Both the position numbers and the translations under genes were made by a program. A DNA stretch of 64,000 nt, taken from contig JAHJQQ010000014.1 in NCBI GenBank assembly GCA_018819175.1, positions 94,957 through 158,956 on the forward strand. Reading direction: 5' to 3'. Below the pieces are notes generated by a model. That model ran no database searches. It was not told the DNA's origin and saw nothing but the letters and a program-made list of their open reading frames with translations. Below, one piece after another: positions 25,418 to 34,310 of this stretch. Origin of the DNA: Gammaproteobacteria bacterium (GTDB taxonomy: Bacteria > Pseudomonadota > Gammaproteobacteria > Thiohalobacterales > Thiohalobacteraceae). Each line of letters begins with the position of its first letter. Position 1 is the stretch's first letter.

Positions 25418-26410
25418 TCAGGTGCCGCAGGCGGAGCTGGGGACATTGGCCGACTGTTGGCCATGGAGTTGAAGGGTGCCAGTCAATTGACTGACATTGC
25501 TTAATTTATGTCGATCCAGGTAGGCGACGATGCCGGCATTCAGTTTTTGGCAGACCAGCGGGTCATAGAACAATGCGGTACCCACACCGATCGCACTGGC
25601 GCCGGCGATCAGGAACTCCAGCGCATCGTTGACGGTGGTGATGCCGCCCTGGCCGATAATCGGGATGTCATGCGCCCGACAGACCTGTGCCACCTGATGC
25701 ACCTTCAATAAGGCAATGGGTTTGATGGCTGGACCGGACAGGCCGCCCTGATTGTTGCCGATCACGGTGGTGCGGCTTTCGACATCGACGGCCATACCCA
25801 TTAGTGTGTTGATGACCGCAAAGCCATCGGTGCCGGCCTCGATACAGCGGCGCGCATTCTCGGCGATATTGGTCTGGTTCGGCGACAGCTTGGTGATGAG
25901 TGGCTTCTTGGTGGCTTTGCGGCAGGCCTCGACAACACGTGCCGACATATCCGGATCATTGCCGAAGGCGACACCGCCCTCCTTCACATTCGGACAGGAG
26001 ATGTTGATCTCGATGGCGTCGATGGGCGAATCATCGAAGCGTTTGGTGACGTTGAAGTATTCCTCGATGGTGGAGCCGGAGACGTTGGCGATGAAGCGCG
26101 TCTCGCTGAAATCCAGCGTCGGCAGGATCTCATCAACGACTTTATCCACGCCGGGATTCTGCAGGCCGATGGCGTTGAGCATGCCGTCCGGGGTTTCATA
26201 GACCCGATGTGGCGGATTGCCCAGGCGCGGTTTTTCGGTCGTGCCCTTCAGACAAATGGCGCCGACATCGCGATTGGAGAAGCCGGCGATGCGGGTATAT
26301 TCCTCGCCGAAGCCGACACAGCCGGACAGCAGCACGAGCGGCGAATCGAAATGCATGCCGCAGAAGCTGATGGCCAGTTTATTTTTGTCCTCAGTCGTCA
26401 TCTTGCTCAT
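25418..26410 (-). CDS. pyrD: Dihydroorotate dehydrogenase, class 1B-like
   Basis: An FMN-dependent TIM-barrel enzyme of 330 residues that oxidises dihydroorotate to orotate in pyrimidine synthesis. The active-site motif NISCPNVKEGG has Cys at about 139, the catalytic base of class 1 enzymes; class 2 (membrane) enzymes have Ser. FMN-site motifs IGQGGITTVNDALEFLIAGASAIGVGTA are split over residues 247-275. Class 1B enzymes usually work with the iron-sulfur subunit PyrK, which is not in this window. The C-terminus extends some 25 residues beyond typical members. The start at ATG 26410 is chosen; GTG codons at 26413 and 26416 are alternatives. Confidence 0.82.
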   Translation of the reverse strand: MSKMTTEDKNKLAISFCGMHFDSPLVLLSGCVGFGEEYTRIAGFSNRDVGAICLKGTTEKPRLGNPPHRVYETPDGMLNAIGLQNPGVDKVVDEILPTLDFSETRFIANVSGSTIEEYFNVTKRFDDSPIDAIEINISCPNVKEGGVAFGNDPDMSARVVEACRKATKKPLITKLSPNQTNIAENARRCIEAGTDGFAVINTLMGMAVDVESRTTVIGNNQGGLSGPAIKPIALLKVHQVAQVCRAHDIPIIGQGGITTVNDALEFLIAGASAIGVGTALFYDPLVCQKLNAGIVAYLDRHKLSNVSQLTGTLQLHGQQSANVPSSACGT

Positions 26411-26479
26411 CACCACGGAAAAACCCAGGACATTGCTTTATCATTCGGTGACCTTCCGTGTGCTTCCGTGGCCAATCAA

Positions 26480-26944
26480 ATGTTTCATGTCGTTCTGTAT
26501 CAGCCGGAGATCCCGCCCAACACCGGCAATATCATACGCCTTTGCGCCAACACCGGCAGCCACCTACATCTGATCCATCCGCTCGGTTTTGCGCTCGACG
26601 ACAGCAAGCTCAAACGTGCCGGCCTGGATTATCACGAATGGGCCGAGCTGCGTGAACATGCCGATTTCGAGGCGTTTCTTGCCAGCGTTCAACCCGCGCG
26701 GTTATTTGCCTTGTCCACGCGTGGGACCCAGCGTCACGATCAGGTCCAGTTTGCGGCGGGTGATGCCTTGCTGTTCGGCCCCGAGACACGTGGGCTGCCC
26801 GCCGATCTATTGGCAGGTCTGCCGCCTGAGCGGGTATTGCGTCTGCCCATGCGCCCGAATGTGCGCAGCCTCAATCTGTCCAACAGTGTCGCGGTGGTGG
26901 TGTATGAGGCCTGGCGGCAGTTGGGATTTCCGGGTGGTAGCTAA
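26480..26944 (+). CDS. trmL: tRNA (cytidine(34)-2'-O)-methyltransferase
   Basis: A SPOUT-family methyltransferase of 154 residues. It starts MFHVVLYQPEIPPNTGNIIRLCANTG; the C-terminal knot has LLFGPETRGLP, LRLPMRPNVRSLN and LSNSVAVVVYEAWRQ. TrmL methylates the wobble ribose of tRNA-Leu isoacceptors. The longer frame from 26207 runs through the promoter region and the start of pyrD on the other strand and is rejected. It lies divergent to pyrD and convergent with gpsA. Confidence 0.92.
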   Translation: MFHVVLYQPEIPPNTGNIIRLCANTGSHLHLIHPLGFALDDSKLKRAGLDYHEWAELREHADFEAFLASVQPARLFALSTRGTQRHDQVQFAAGDALLFGPETRGLPADLLAGLPPERVLRLPMRPNVRSLNLSNSVAVVVYEAWRQLGFPGGS

Positions 26945-26947
26945 TTT

Positions 26948-27082
26948 TTGTCTCGCGCAAAGACGCAAAGTCGCTAAGGGTTAAAATCAAAAACCTTGTT
27001 CAGCAAGTCGCACTTCCACAAAATAACTTGGCGCTCTTTGCGCCTTTGCGCCTTTGCGCCTTTGCGCCTTTGCGCGAGACAA
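26948..27082. repeat. Inverted repeat with CTTTGCGC tandem units
   Basis: Left arm at 26948-26970 and right arm at 27060-27082 are inverted copies of a 23-base TTGTCTCGCGCAAAG-type sequence. The right side also has five perfect head-to-tail copies of the 8-mer CTTTGCGC (27036-27075). It fills the gap between the convergent genes trmL and gpsA and could end transcription from both sides. Related elements are at 54347-54472 and, more distantly, 43434-43755. Confidence 0.8.
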
Positions 27083-27087
27083 GGTTT

Positions 27088-28092
27088 TCAATCCGTCTCA
27101 GCCTTAGGCTCCCGCGCCAGCAGCGTTTGCACAGCTTCACGCGGGTCGAGATTCTCATACAGCACCCGATACACCTGCTCGGTAATGGGCAGATCGACTT
27201 TGTATTGTTTGCCGAGCTTGTGAATCTCGCGCGCGGTGTCGACGCCTTCGATAACTTGATCAATCGACTTCTGTGCAGCGGCGCGTGATTGACCGCGACC
27301 GAGCGCCAACCCCATGCGTCGATTGCGTGATTGATCGTCGGTACAGGTCAGTACCAGATCACCGACGCCGGCCAAGCCCATGAAGGTTTCGCGATGCCCG
27401 CCCAGTGCTTCACCCAGGCGGATCATTTCGGCCAGGCCGCGGGTGATGAGTGCGGCGCGGCTGTTGGCACCAAAGCCCAGGCCGTCGGAGATGCCGGCGG
27501 CGATGGCCAACACGTTTTTCAACGCGCCGCCGATTTCGACCCCGACGCGATCATTGCTGGTATAGGCGCGGAAGCTGGTTCCGCGCAACAACGCCGCGAA
27601 GTGTTCCGCGGTGCGCAGGTCACTCCCGGCAACGGTGGCCGCGGTCGGCAATCCTGCAGCGACTTCGCGCGCGAACGTGGGCCCGGAGATAACGGCGTGC
27701 GGCTGGTCGGGCAAGACCTCTTCGGCCACTTCGTGCAGCAATTTCCCGGAGGCCATTTCCAGGCCCTTGGTGGCCCAGGCCAGCGCGGTGTCAGGCTGCA
27801 GTTTGGTCGAGATGAGGTTTAGAACCTCCCGGAAGGCGTGGCTGGGAACCGCCACCAGCACATCGGCCTGATCGGCAAGTGCCGCACCGAGATCGGCGTA
27901 GATGCTGATGCCGTCAGGGAAAGGCGTGTCTGGCAAATAGCGCGCGTTACATCGCGCGCGCGCCAATTCGGCCATGACTGCGGGCTCATTTCCCCACAGG
28001 CGTACCGCATGACCATTGCGTGCCAGCAGAATCGCCAGCGCTGTCCCCCAGGAGCCGGTACCGAGGACGGCGATGGGGCGTGGCGCGTTCAT
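27088..28092 (-). CDS. gpsA: Glycerol-3-phosphate dehydrogenase [NAD(P)+]
   Basis: A protein of 334 residues that reduces dihydroxyacetone phosphate to sn-glycerol 3-phosphate for phospholipid synthesis. The Rossmann motif VLGTGSWGTALA is at the N-terminus, followed by KGLEMASGKLLHE, SGPTFAREVAAGLPTA, the catalytic-lysine segment GALKNVLAIAAGI and FMGLAGVGDLVLTCT. ATG 28092 gives the family N-terminus; the longer frame to 28176 overlaps secB. It follows secB closely, as in other gammaproteobacteria. Confidence 0.94.
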   Translation of the reverse strand: MNAPRPIAVLGTGSWGTALAILLARNGHAVRLWGNEPAVMAELARARCNARYLPDTPFPDGISIYADLGAALADQADVLVAVPSHAFREVLNLISTKLQPDTALAWATKGLEMASGKLLHEVAEEVLPDQPHAVISGPTFAREVAAGLPTAATVAGSDLRTAEHFAALLRGTSFRAYTSNDRVGVEIGGALKNVLAIAAGISDGLGFGANSRAALITRGLAEMIRLGEALGGHRETFMGLAGVGDLVLTCTDDQSRNRRMGLALGRGQSRAAAQKSIDQVIEGVDTAREIHKLGKQYKVDLPITEQVYRVLYENLDPREAVQTLLAREPKAETD

Positions 28093-28105
28093 AGGTGTCG
28101 TTCTA

Positions 28106-28582
28106 TCAGTGTTGGGGTTGGCTGGGGTCAGATACTTGCGCTTGTACTTTTTGGATCTGCTGCGCGAACAGGGCATCGAAGTTGATCGGCGCGAGTACCA
28201 GTTGTGGGAAGCCGCCTCGCGCGACTAAGTCAGATACAGTCTCACGCGCATAGGGATACAGGGTGCCGGGGCAGAAGGCGCCGATCATGGGTGCGAGTTC
28301 CGCCTCAGGAAAACCCTGCATAGCGAAGATGCCGGCCTGCTGTACTTCGGCCAGATAAGCGGTGTTTTCACCTAACTTGGCGGTCACGGTGAGCGAGAGC
28401 ACAACCTCATGCACACCCTCGGCGATTTTGCTGGATTGGGTATTCAGTTCCAGATTGATTTCCGGTTTCCAGTCCATGGTGAAGATCGAAGGCGAATTGG
28501 GCGTCTCGAACGACATGTCTTTCACATAGATTTTCTGAATGCCGAAATTCTTCTGATCGGCCTGTGCATTTTGCTCTGCCAT
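28106..28582 (-). CDS. secB: Protein-export chaperone SecB
   Basis: A protein of 158 residues, the usual SecB length. It has IQKIYVKDMSFETPNSP at the N-terminus, the ELNTQSS strand, VQQAGIF, and the C-terminal PYARETVSDLVARGGFPQLVLAPINF split over residues 112-137. SecB keeps preproteins unfolded and hands them to SecA. ATG 28582 has a GGA site seven bases upstream; an ATG four codons earlier has none. It lies between grxC and gpsA in the conserved order. Confidence 0.95.
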   Translation of the reverse strand: MAEQNAQADQKNFGIQKIYVKDMSFETPNSPSIFTMDWKPEINLELNTQSSKIAEGVHEVVLSLTVTAKLGENTAYLAEVQQAGIFAMQGFPEAELAPMIGAFCPGTLYPYARETVSDLVARGGFPQLVLAPINFDALFAQQIQKVQAQVSDPSQPQH

Positions 28583-28721
28583 GGTGGGTTCCATATTTAG
28601 ATGGTGAATCGGATGCTGCGAGTGGCGGCCTTGGGGCTGCTCTGGTTGCTGCCGGCTATTATGCCAGATTGTTCAGGGCGCAGCGCAGCATGGCTCAGAG
28701 GGCATTTGTCTATGTATGGAT

Positions 28722-28982
28722 TTAGCCTGCCGCGCCAAGGAGTGGGTCAAGTTTGCTTTGGTTTTCCAGGGCTAACATGTCATCACAGCCACCAACATGG
28801 AAATCGTCGATAAAAATCTGCGGGACACTGGTGCGTCCGCTGCGGCGGATCATTTCTTCACGCAGGTGAGGCTCCAGATCCACGCGAATATCGGTGTAGT
28901 TAACGCCCTTGCGGTCCAATAGCATGCGTGCACGCACGCAGTAGGGGCAGAATCCAGTGCTGTACATAACGACGTCGGGCAT
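28722..28982 (-). CDS. grxC: Glutaredoxin 3
   Basis: A protein of 86 residues with the dithiol active site CPYC (residues 12-15), the cis-proline segment TSVPQIFIDDFHVGGCDD and the GSH-binding end. It reduces protein disulfides and glutathione mixed disulfides in the cytoplasm. It lies 8 bases after the rhodanese gene and before secB, as in Escherichia coli (yibN-grxC-secB). Confidence 0.93.
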   Translation of the reverse strand: MPDVVMYSTGFCPYCVRARMLLDRKGVNYTDIRVDLEPHLREEMIRRSGRTSVPQIFIDDFHVGGCDDMLALENQSKLDPLLGAAG

Positions 28983-28990
28983 GGCAGTGA

Positions 28991-29425
28991 TTATTTTTTG
29001 GTGACGGGAAGATTGGCGTTTTGCCAGGCGACGATGCCGCCGGCCAGGTTGAATACGCTGGAAAATCCCTGTTTGCGCAGCAGGCTGGCGGCGCTATTGG
29101 AGCGATTGCCGGTGCGGCAATAGGCCACCAGGGTTTGGTTGCGGAATTTTTCGAGCTCCTGAATGCGCTTGCTCAGTTGTCCAAGCGGTATATGGACGGC
29201 ATTGGCAAGGTGGCCTTGTTGGTACTCGTTTTCCTCGCGCACATCCAGGACCACGGTGTTATCGGCATTCAGGGTCTGGGTGGCGGCATGTGGCCCCAGT
29301 TGTGGTGCGCCATACAGACGGGTGCGTATTTCGTTGATGATCAGCAGTGCGCTGACGACGACGAAGGCAAGGCTTAAGGCCCAATGATTGGCGACAAATT
29401 CCATCAAACGACTGAAGGTGTTCAT
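28991..29425 (-). CDS. yibN: Membrane-anchored rhodanese-domain protein (YibN-like)
   Basis: A protein of 144 residues with one membrane helix (about 13-32) followed by a rhodanese domain (VVLDVREENEYQQGHLANAVHIP). The active-site loop CRTGNRS has the catalytic cysteine, able to carry a persulfide. It is the YibN-type gene upstream of grxC and secB. The ArsR gene 97 bases upstream has the cysteine pair of persulfide sensors, which makes a role in sulfane-sulfur handling attractive, although YibN function is not settled. Confidence 0.88.
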   Translation of the reverse strand: MNTFSRLMEFVANHWALSLAFVVVSALLIINEIRTRLYGAPQLGPHAATQTLNADNTVVLDVREENEYQQGHLANAVHIPLGQLSKRIQELEKFRNQTLVAYCRTGNRSNSAASLLRKQGFSSVFNLAGGIVAWQNANLPVTKK

Positions 29426-29522
29426 GTAACAGGATTATCCAAAGCAAACGCCATTAAGACCAGAGGGTGTCGTGGGCATCAATGACGGGGAGTAGCGGAC
29501 GTCGATAGTGTAAGACAGGCCA

Positions 29523-29843
29523 CTATTGGCGCGAACAAAATACCTCGCGCATCATACCGATCAAGCGCAGGGTTCGGGAATCCCCAACCCGGTAGAACAC
29601 GCGGTTGGCATCCTTGCGCGAAGCCAGGATGCCCTTGTCACGCAGAATCGCCAGATGCTGGGAAATGTTGCTTTGGGATGTGCCCACATGTTCGACGATG
29701 TCCTGCACACTGACCTCCTGATCCCCGAGTGTGCAGAGGATTTTCAGCCGTAGCGGATGGGACATGGCCTTGAGCGAGCGTGATGCCCGATCGATATCCT
29801 CGTCTTGGGTGATCAGATCTTCTTGAATCGCATCTACACTCAT
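29523..29843 (-). CDS. ArsR-family regulator, probable persulfide sensor (SqrR/BigR-like)
   Basis: A winged-helix repressor of 106 residues from ATG 29843, which has a GAGG site. The ArsR fold is clear: AMSHPLRLKILCTLG, the recognition helix TSQSNISQHLAILRDKGIL and the wing RKDANRVFYRV. Only two cysteines are present, Cys37 and Cys103, 66 residues apart. SqrR of Rhodobacter capsulatus uses Cys41 and Cys107, also 66 apart, to form a polysulfide bridge. The metal-site motif ELCVCDL of arsenic sensors is absent. It is followed by the rhodanese gene and faces gpmI divergently. Confidence 0.8.
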   Translation of the reverse strand: MSVDAIQEDLITQDEDIDRASRSLKAMSHPLRLKILCTLGDQEVSVQDIVEHVGTSQSNISQHLAILRDKGILASRKDANRVFYRVGDSRTLRLIGMMREVFCSRQ

Positions 29844-29926
29844 TAGGTCAGCCTCAGGCGGGACTCGGCACAGGGAGCAAGCTCGGTGTGTATCGTAAAA
29901 CATCATCATGACCCACACTGCACTTC

Positions 29927-29950
29927 ATTATTAAAACACTATACAATAAT
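29927..29950. promoter_or_regulatory. Possible ArsR operator
   Basis: An AT-rich inverted repeat, ATTATT-N12-AATAAT, lies about 85 bases upstream of the arsR start in the arsR-gpmI divergent region. ArsR-type proteins of the BigR group bind AT-rich dyads of this kind. A second dyad, GGTTAGA-N5-TCTAAACC, is at 30034-30053, closer to gpmI. Confidence 0.35.
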
Positions 29951-30079
29951 AAACCTTTTAAAGAACCTGACAACGTTGTTGATTCGCGGTCGTTGAGTTT
30001 GCACTCGGGCCTGTGGTGAAGATCGTCGATTCAGGTTAGACTTATTCTAAACCTCTAGCAGGAACGGTAGAGCATCAGT

Positions 30080-31657
30080 ATGTCTGCAATCCCCAAGCCC
30101 ATGGTCCTGGTCATTCTGGACGGATGGGGCTACTCGGAAGATACTCATTTCAATGCCATCGCGGCTGCGCGCAAACCTGTCTGGGACAGATTATGGGCGC
30201 AATACCCGCATACCCTGATTCGAACCTCTGGCGCCGCAGTGGGTTTGCCTGCGGATCAAATGGGCAATTCCGAAGTGGGACATCTCAATCTTGGATCCGG
30301 CCGCGTGGTTTACCAGGAGTTCACGCGCGTCAGTCGCTCCATCAAGACCGGATCATTTTTCAAAAACAAAACCCTGACCGATGCGGTGGATCTGGCGATT
30401 ACCAATGACCGGGCCGTGCATATCCTGGGGTTACTGTCTGCCGGTGGTGTCCACAGTCACGAGGCGCATATCCACGCCATGGTGGAACTTGCCGTCAAGC
30501 GTGGCGCGCCGAAAGTTTATCTGCATGCCTTTTTAGACGGTCGAGATACCCCGCCGCGCAGCGCGACATCATCGTTACACCTGATGGAGGAAAAATTTGC
30601 AGAATGCGGCGGGGGTCGCTTCGCTTCTATCATAGGTCGTTATTACGCCATGGACCGTGATCATCGCTGGCCACGAATTCAGGCTGCCTATGACTTGATC
30701 ACTCAAGGCAAAGGGGCGTTTCAGGCAAGCACTGCCTTGGAAGGTCTTGAAATGGCCTATGCCCGGGACGAAGCGGATGAATTTATCCAGGCTACGGTAA
30801 TCGTGCCGCCCGGCGAGGCGCCAGTACGGGTCGAAGATGGTGATGTCATGATCTTCATGAATTACCGTTCCGATCGTGCACGGCAGATTACTCGCCCCTT
30901 CATCGAGCCGGATTTCGATGGCTTCGAGCGCAAGGTGATTCCTCAGCTGGGTCGGTTCGCAAGCCTCACGGAATACAATTCTGAATTCGACATTCCCGTC
31001 GCCTTTCCCGCTGAACGGTTACAGAACGTCTTCGGTAGTTACGTATCGGGTATGGGCTTGCGTCAGTTGCGACTCGCCGAGACGGAGAAGTACGCCCATG
31101 TGACCTTCTTCTTCAATGGCGGCGTGGAAGAGCCATTTGAAGGAGAGGATCGTATCCTGGTGCCCTCGCCACAGGTCGCGACCTATGATCTCCAGCCGGA
31201 GATGAATGCGGCCCTGGTTACCGACCATTTGGTTGAGGCCATCGAGAGCGGCAAGTACGACGTCATTATCTGCAACTACGCCAATCCGGACATGGTCGGA
31301 CATACCGGAAACTTCGACGCGGCGGTCAAGGCCATCGAGGCACTGGATGGGTGTCTGGCGCGTATCGAACAAGCCTTGCAAAAAACCGGCGGTGAAATGC
31401 TCATCACCGCGGATCATGGTAATGCCGAGAAAATGCAGGGTGATGACACCGGGCAGGCGCATACTGCGCATACCAGCAATCTGGTGCCGTTGGTGTATGT
31501 CGGACGTCCCGGGCAGCTCAATTCCAATGGGGCTCTGTGCGATATCGCTCCGACGATGCTCAATCTGATGCGCTTGTCCCAGCCCTCGGAAATGTCCGGC
31601 AGGTCACTGGTGGAATTAGAACCTCCCGCCCAAGTGGAGCGCCGTGGCGCCTCCTGA
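30080..31657 (+). CDS. gpmI: Phosphoglycerate mutase, 2,3-bisphosphoglycerate-independent
   Basis: A protein of 525 residues of the alkaline phosphatase superfamily that interconverts 3- and 2-phosphoglycerate. The start has the metal-site Asp (VLVILDGWGYSE), and Ser in GNSEVGHLNLGSGRVVYQ is the phosphorylated residue. Further on are HAFLDGRDTPPRSA, MNYRSDRARQITRPF and the second metal site ITADHGNAE with AHTSNLVPLVY. The length is normal. It starts the gpmI-envC-ctpA-yibQ run, and envC overlaps its end by 14 bases. Confidence 0.95.
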   Translation: MSAIPKPMVLVILDGWGYSEDTHFNAIAAARKPVWDRLWAQYPHTLIRTSGAAVGLPADQMGNSEVGHLNLGSGRVVYQEFTRVSRSIKTGSFFKNKTLTDAVDLAITNDRAVHILGLLSAGGVHSHEAHIHAMVELAVKRGAPKVYLHAFLDGRDTPPRSATSSLHLMEEKFAECGGGRFASIIGRYYAMDRDHRWPRIQAAYDLITQGKGAFQASTALEGLEMAYARDEADEFIQATVIVPPGEAPVRVEDGDVMIFMNYRSDRARQITRPFIEPDFDGFERKVIPQLGRFASLTEYNSEFDIPVAFPAERLQNVFGSYVSGMGLRQLRLAETEKYAHVTFFFNGGVEEPFEGEDRILVPSPQVATYDLQPEMNAALVTDHLVEAIESGKYDVIICNYANPDMVGHTGNFDAAVKAIEALDGCLARIEQALQKTGGEMLITADHGNAEKMQGDDTGQAHTAHTSNLVPLVYVGRPGQLNSNGALCDIAPTMLNLMRLSQPSEMSGRSLVELEPPAQVERRGAS

Positions 31658-32846
31658 GTTACGCTCTCCGCTAAACCGCTGGGCGGCCGGATTTTTGCTG
31701 ACAGCATCGATCCTGTGTATTGCGCCCTGCCAAGCCACTGATAATCCGCAGCAAGCCAATGCCGAGCTCGCCAAACTGCGTGAGCGTATGGGTGCGCTTA
31801 CGCAGCAACTGCAGGCTTCGCGAGCCCAGGAATCTACCCTGGCGCGGCAGGTGCGAGAGGTCGAGCAGAGCATCGGCCGCCTCAACAACACGTTGCGCAG
31901 CGTGAAGAAACAGCTGCGTGACGGCGAGCAACGCCTCAATGAATTGCAGGACAGCTACGCCAATACCAATGCCGAGTTGGAAGCCGAGCGCCAATTGCTC
32001 GCACGCCAGTTGCGCGCGGCCTACCTGCTCGGCCGTCAGGAACAGGTCAAACTGCTGCTCAATCAGGAAGATCCGGCCCGTCTCGGACGCGCCCTCACCT
32101 ATTATCGTTATCTCAACCAGGCACGACTGAAACGCATTGGCAAGGTTGAAGTCATGCTGCAGCAGCTTGACCAGCTTCAGCAGGACATCGGCGTACAGCG
32201 CGAAGCCCTGACCCAAACCGAGCTGCAGCAGCAAGCCGAAATGGCTGAGCTTGATCAGGAGCGACAAAACCGAGAGGCGCTGCTGGCTAAACTACAGACG
32301 GAGATTCGTGATCAAGGTGGTCAGCTGGCGCAGATGCAGAAAGACGAAAAGCGCCTGGAAAAACTTCTCAAGGAGTTGCAGCGTGCCCTGGCCGACCTGG
32401 GTCCCGGCGGCGGTAAACAGCAGCCGTTTGCCAAGCTCAAGAGTAAGCTGCCCTGGCCGGTTTCCGGAAAGCTGGTTGCCAGTTATGGCGATGCTCGCGA
32501 GGTGGGTAACCTGCGCTGGCGTGGCGTGTTTATCGCCGCACCGTCCAGTCGCGAGGTGCGCAGCGTGGCGAGTGGACGCGTCGCCTTTGCCGATTGGCTG
32601 CGTGGATTCGGGTTATTGATCATTATTGATCACGGTGACAATTACATGACTTTGTACGGCCACAACCAGGCCTTGTTCAAACAGGTCGGGGAATCGGTCG
32701 CGCCCGGTGATGTCATCGCCAGCGTGGGCGATACAGGCGGCATGGCGCGTACCGGTGTTTATTTTGAAATGCGCCACAAGGGCGAGCCGATAAACCCTGC
32801 AAAATGGTGTGCCGGCAAGCCCAACGCCGCCCAGGCTGCGCGCTGA
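31644..32846 (+). CDS. envC: EnvC-like murein hydrolase activator (LytM domain)
   Basis: A protein of 400 residues with a signal peptide (about 15-32), a long coiled coil (about 35-250) rich in Gln and Leu, and a C-terminal LytM/M23 domain (about 275-390). The usual first zinc ligand HxGxD is replaced here (LRWRGVFIAAP), while LYGHN remains; such a degenerate LytM domain is typical of EnvC, which activates amidases at the septum rather than cutting itself. GTG 31644 is the start and overlaps gpmI. Confidence 0.88.
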   Translation: MAPPELRSPLNRWAAGFLLTASILCIAPCQATDNPQQANAELAKLRERMGALTQQLQASRAQESTLARQVREVEQSIGRLNNTLRSVKKQLRDGEQRLNELQDSYANTNAELEAERQLLARQLRAAYLLGRQEQVKLLLNQEDPARLGRALTYYRYLNQARLKRIGKVEVMLQQLDQLQQDIGVQREALTQTELQQQAEMAELDQERQNREALLAKLQTEIRDQGGQLAQMQKDEKRLEKLLKELQRALADLGPGGGKQQPFAKLKSKLPWPVSGKLVASYGDAREVGNLRWRGVFIAAPSSREVRSVASGRVAFADWLRGFGLLIIIDHGDNYMTLYGHNQALFKQVGESVAPGDVIASVGDTGGMARTGVYFEMRHKGEPINPAKWCAGKPNAAQAAR

Positions 32847-32987
32847 CAGCATTAACAGGCCCTCCTGGCTGTGCTATGGTCTTGTCCGCTTTAATAGCCT
32901 GATGTACATATAAGTTCGGCTGTGTCCGGCCGATAATTGAAAGATCATTCGCAGCGAGGCCGGCAGTGCCCGGAAAATGGAAGCCCC

Positions 32988-34310
32988 ATGAATCCCCAAA
33001 GACAGAAAGTAGCACTCGTGGTCACCGGCTTGATTCTGGGTGTGTCGCTGAGTATCGGTCACGGTGTGTTTGCCGAGCGCGAAACACCGCAGAGCGCGTT
33101 ACCGCTCGAAGAGCTGCGCAGTTTCAGTGACGTGTTCGCGCGCATCAAGGCCGATTATGTCGAACCCGTCGAAGACAAAGCGCTGCTGGAAAATGCCATT
33201 CGCGGAATGCTGACGGGTCTTGATCCGCATTCGGCCTATCTCGATCAGGAACAATTCAAAGAGCTGCAGGTCGGTACCTCCGGCGAATTCGGCGGCCTGG
33301 GTATAGAAGTCGGCATGGAAGACGGCTTCGTCAAGGTGATCGCGCCCATCGACGATACGCCCGCGCAGCGCGCCGGTGTGGAGTCTGGCGATCTGATCAT
33401 TCGTCTCGACGACACGCCCGTAAAAGGCATGAGTCTGAACGATGCGGTCAAGATCATGCGCGGCAAGCCCGGCACCGACATCATACTGACCATCGTGCGC
33501 GAAGGTCAGGAAAAGCCGCTTAAGATCACGGTCACGCGTGATGTGATCAAGGTGAAGAGCGTCAAGCAGCGCATGCTGTCGGAAGGCTTCGGCTATGTGC
33601 GTATTTCGCAATTCCAGGCGACTACCGCAGACAATTTGGTCGAAGCAATTGATGCCCTTAAAAAGGAAGGCAAGCTGCGTGGCCTGGTGCTGGATTTGCG
33701 CAACAATCCGGGCGGTGTGCTGAACGGCGCTGTAGCGGTATCCGATGCCTTCCTCGAAAAAGGTTTGATTGTTTACACGGAAGGTCGCATCGCCGATTCG
33801 CGCTTGCGCTTCAACGCCACGCCGGATGATGTGACCAGCGGTGCACCGCTGGTGGTGCTGGTGAATCAGGGTTCGGCATCGGCTTCGGAAATTGTTGCCG
33901 GCGCACTGCAGGATCATCACCGCGCCATTGTTGTGGGTACCCGCACCTTCGGTAAAGGTTCAGTACAGACGATCGTGCCATTGAGCAACGACACGGCCGT
34001 GAAACTCACCACGGCGCGTTACTACACGCCCAGTGGCCGCTCCATCCAGGCCGAAGGCATCGTGCCTGATATCGAGTTGGACAATGTGCGTGTATCCGAG
34101 GAGGAGGCCCCGTTTGATCCGATCAAGGAAGCGGATCTGAGCGGTCACCTGCAAAACGGTAATGAAAAATCGGATAAGACCGACACCAAGGGCAAGACTG
34201 ATAAGGATGCCAAGCAACCTGAAGAGCCCCTGTCACGCAGCGACTATCAATTGTATGAAGCCTTGAATCTGCTCAAGGGCTTGGCCATACAGAAGGAAAG
34301 CCAACGGTGA
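32988..34310 (+). CDS. ctpA: Carboxy-terminal processing protease (S41, CtpA)
   Basis: A periplasmic serine protease of 440 residues. A signal or anchor helix (about 8-30) is followed by an N-terminal helical part, a PDZ domain (GLGIEVGMEDGFVKVIAPI) and the S41 domain with the catalytic Ser in NQGSASASEIVAGAL and Lys in RTFGKGSVQT. The C-terminal tail is Lys/Asp-rich. ATG 32988 is preferred over the upstream ATG at 32937, which would put 17 extra polar residues in front of the signal. It stands between envC and yibQ, a common order. Confidence 0.92.
   Translation: MNPQRQKVALVVTGLILGVSLSIGHGVFAERETPQSALPLEELRSFSDVFARIKADYVEPVEDKALLENAIRGMLTGLDPHSAYLDQEQFKELQVGTSGEFGGLGIEVGMEDGFVKVIAPIDDTPAQRAGVESGDLIIRLDDTPVKGMSLNDAVKIMRGKPGTDIILTIVREGQEKPLKITVTRDVIKVKSVKQRMLSEGFGYVRISQFQATTADNLVEAIDALKKEGKLRGLVLDLRNNPGGVLNGAVAVSDAFLEKGLIVYTEGRIADSRLRFNATPDDVTSGAPLVVLVNQGSASASEIVAGALQDHHRAIVVGTRTFGKGSVQTIVPLSNDTAVKLTTARYYTPSGRSIQAEGIVPDIELDNVRVSEEEAPFDPIKEADLSGHLQNGNEKSDKTDTKGKTDKDAKQPEEPLSRSDYQLYEALNLLKGLAIQKESQR

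Noticed and set aside
33099..33920. Minus-strand reading frame of 273 codons opposite ctpA
   Set aside because: Shadow of the S41 protease; its composition is typical of antisense frames in GC-rich coding DNA.
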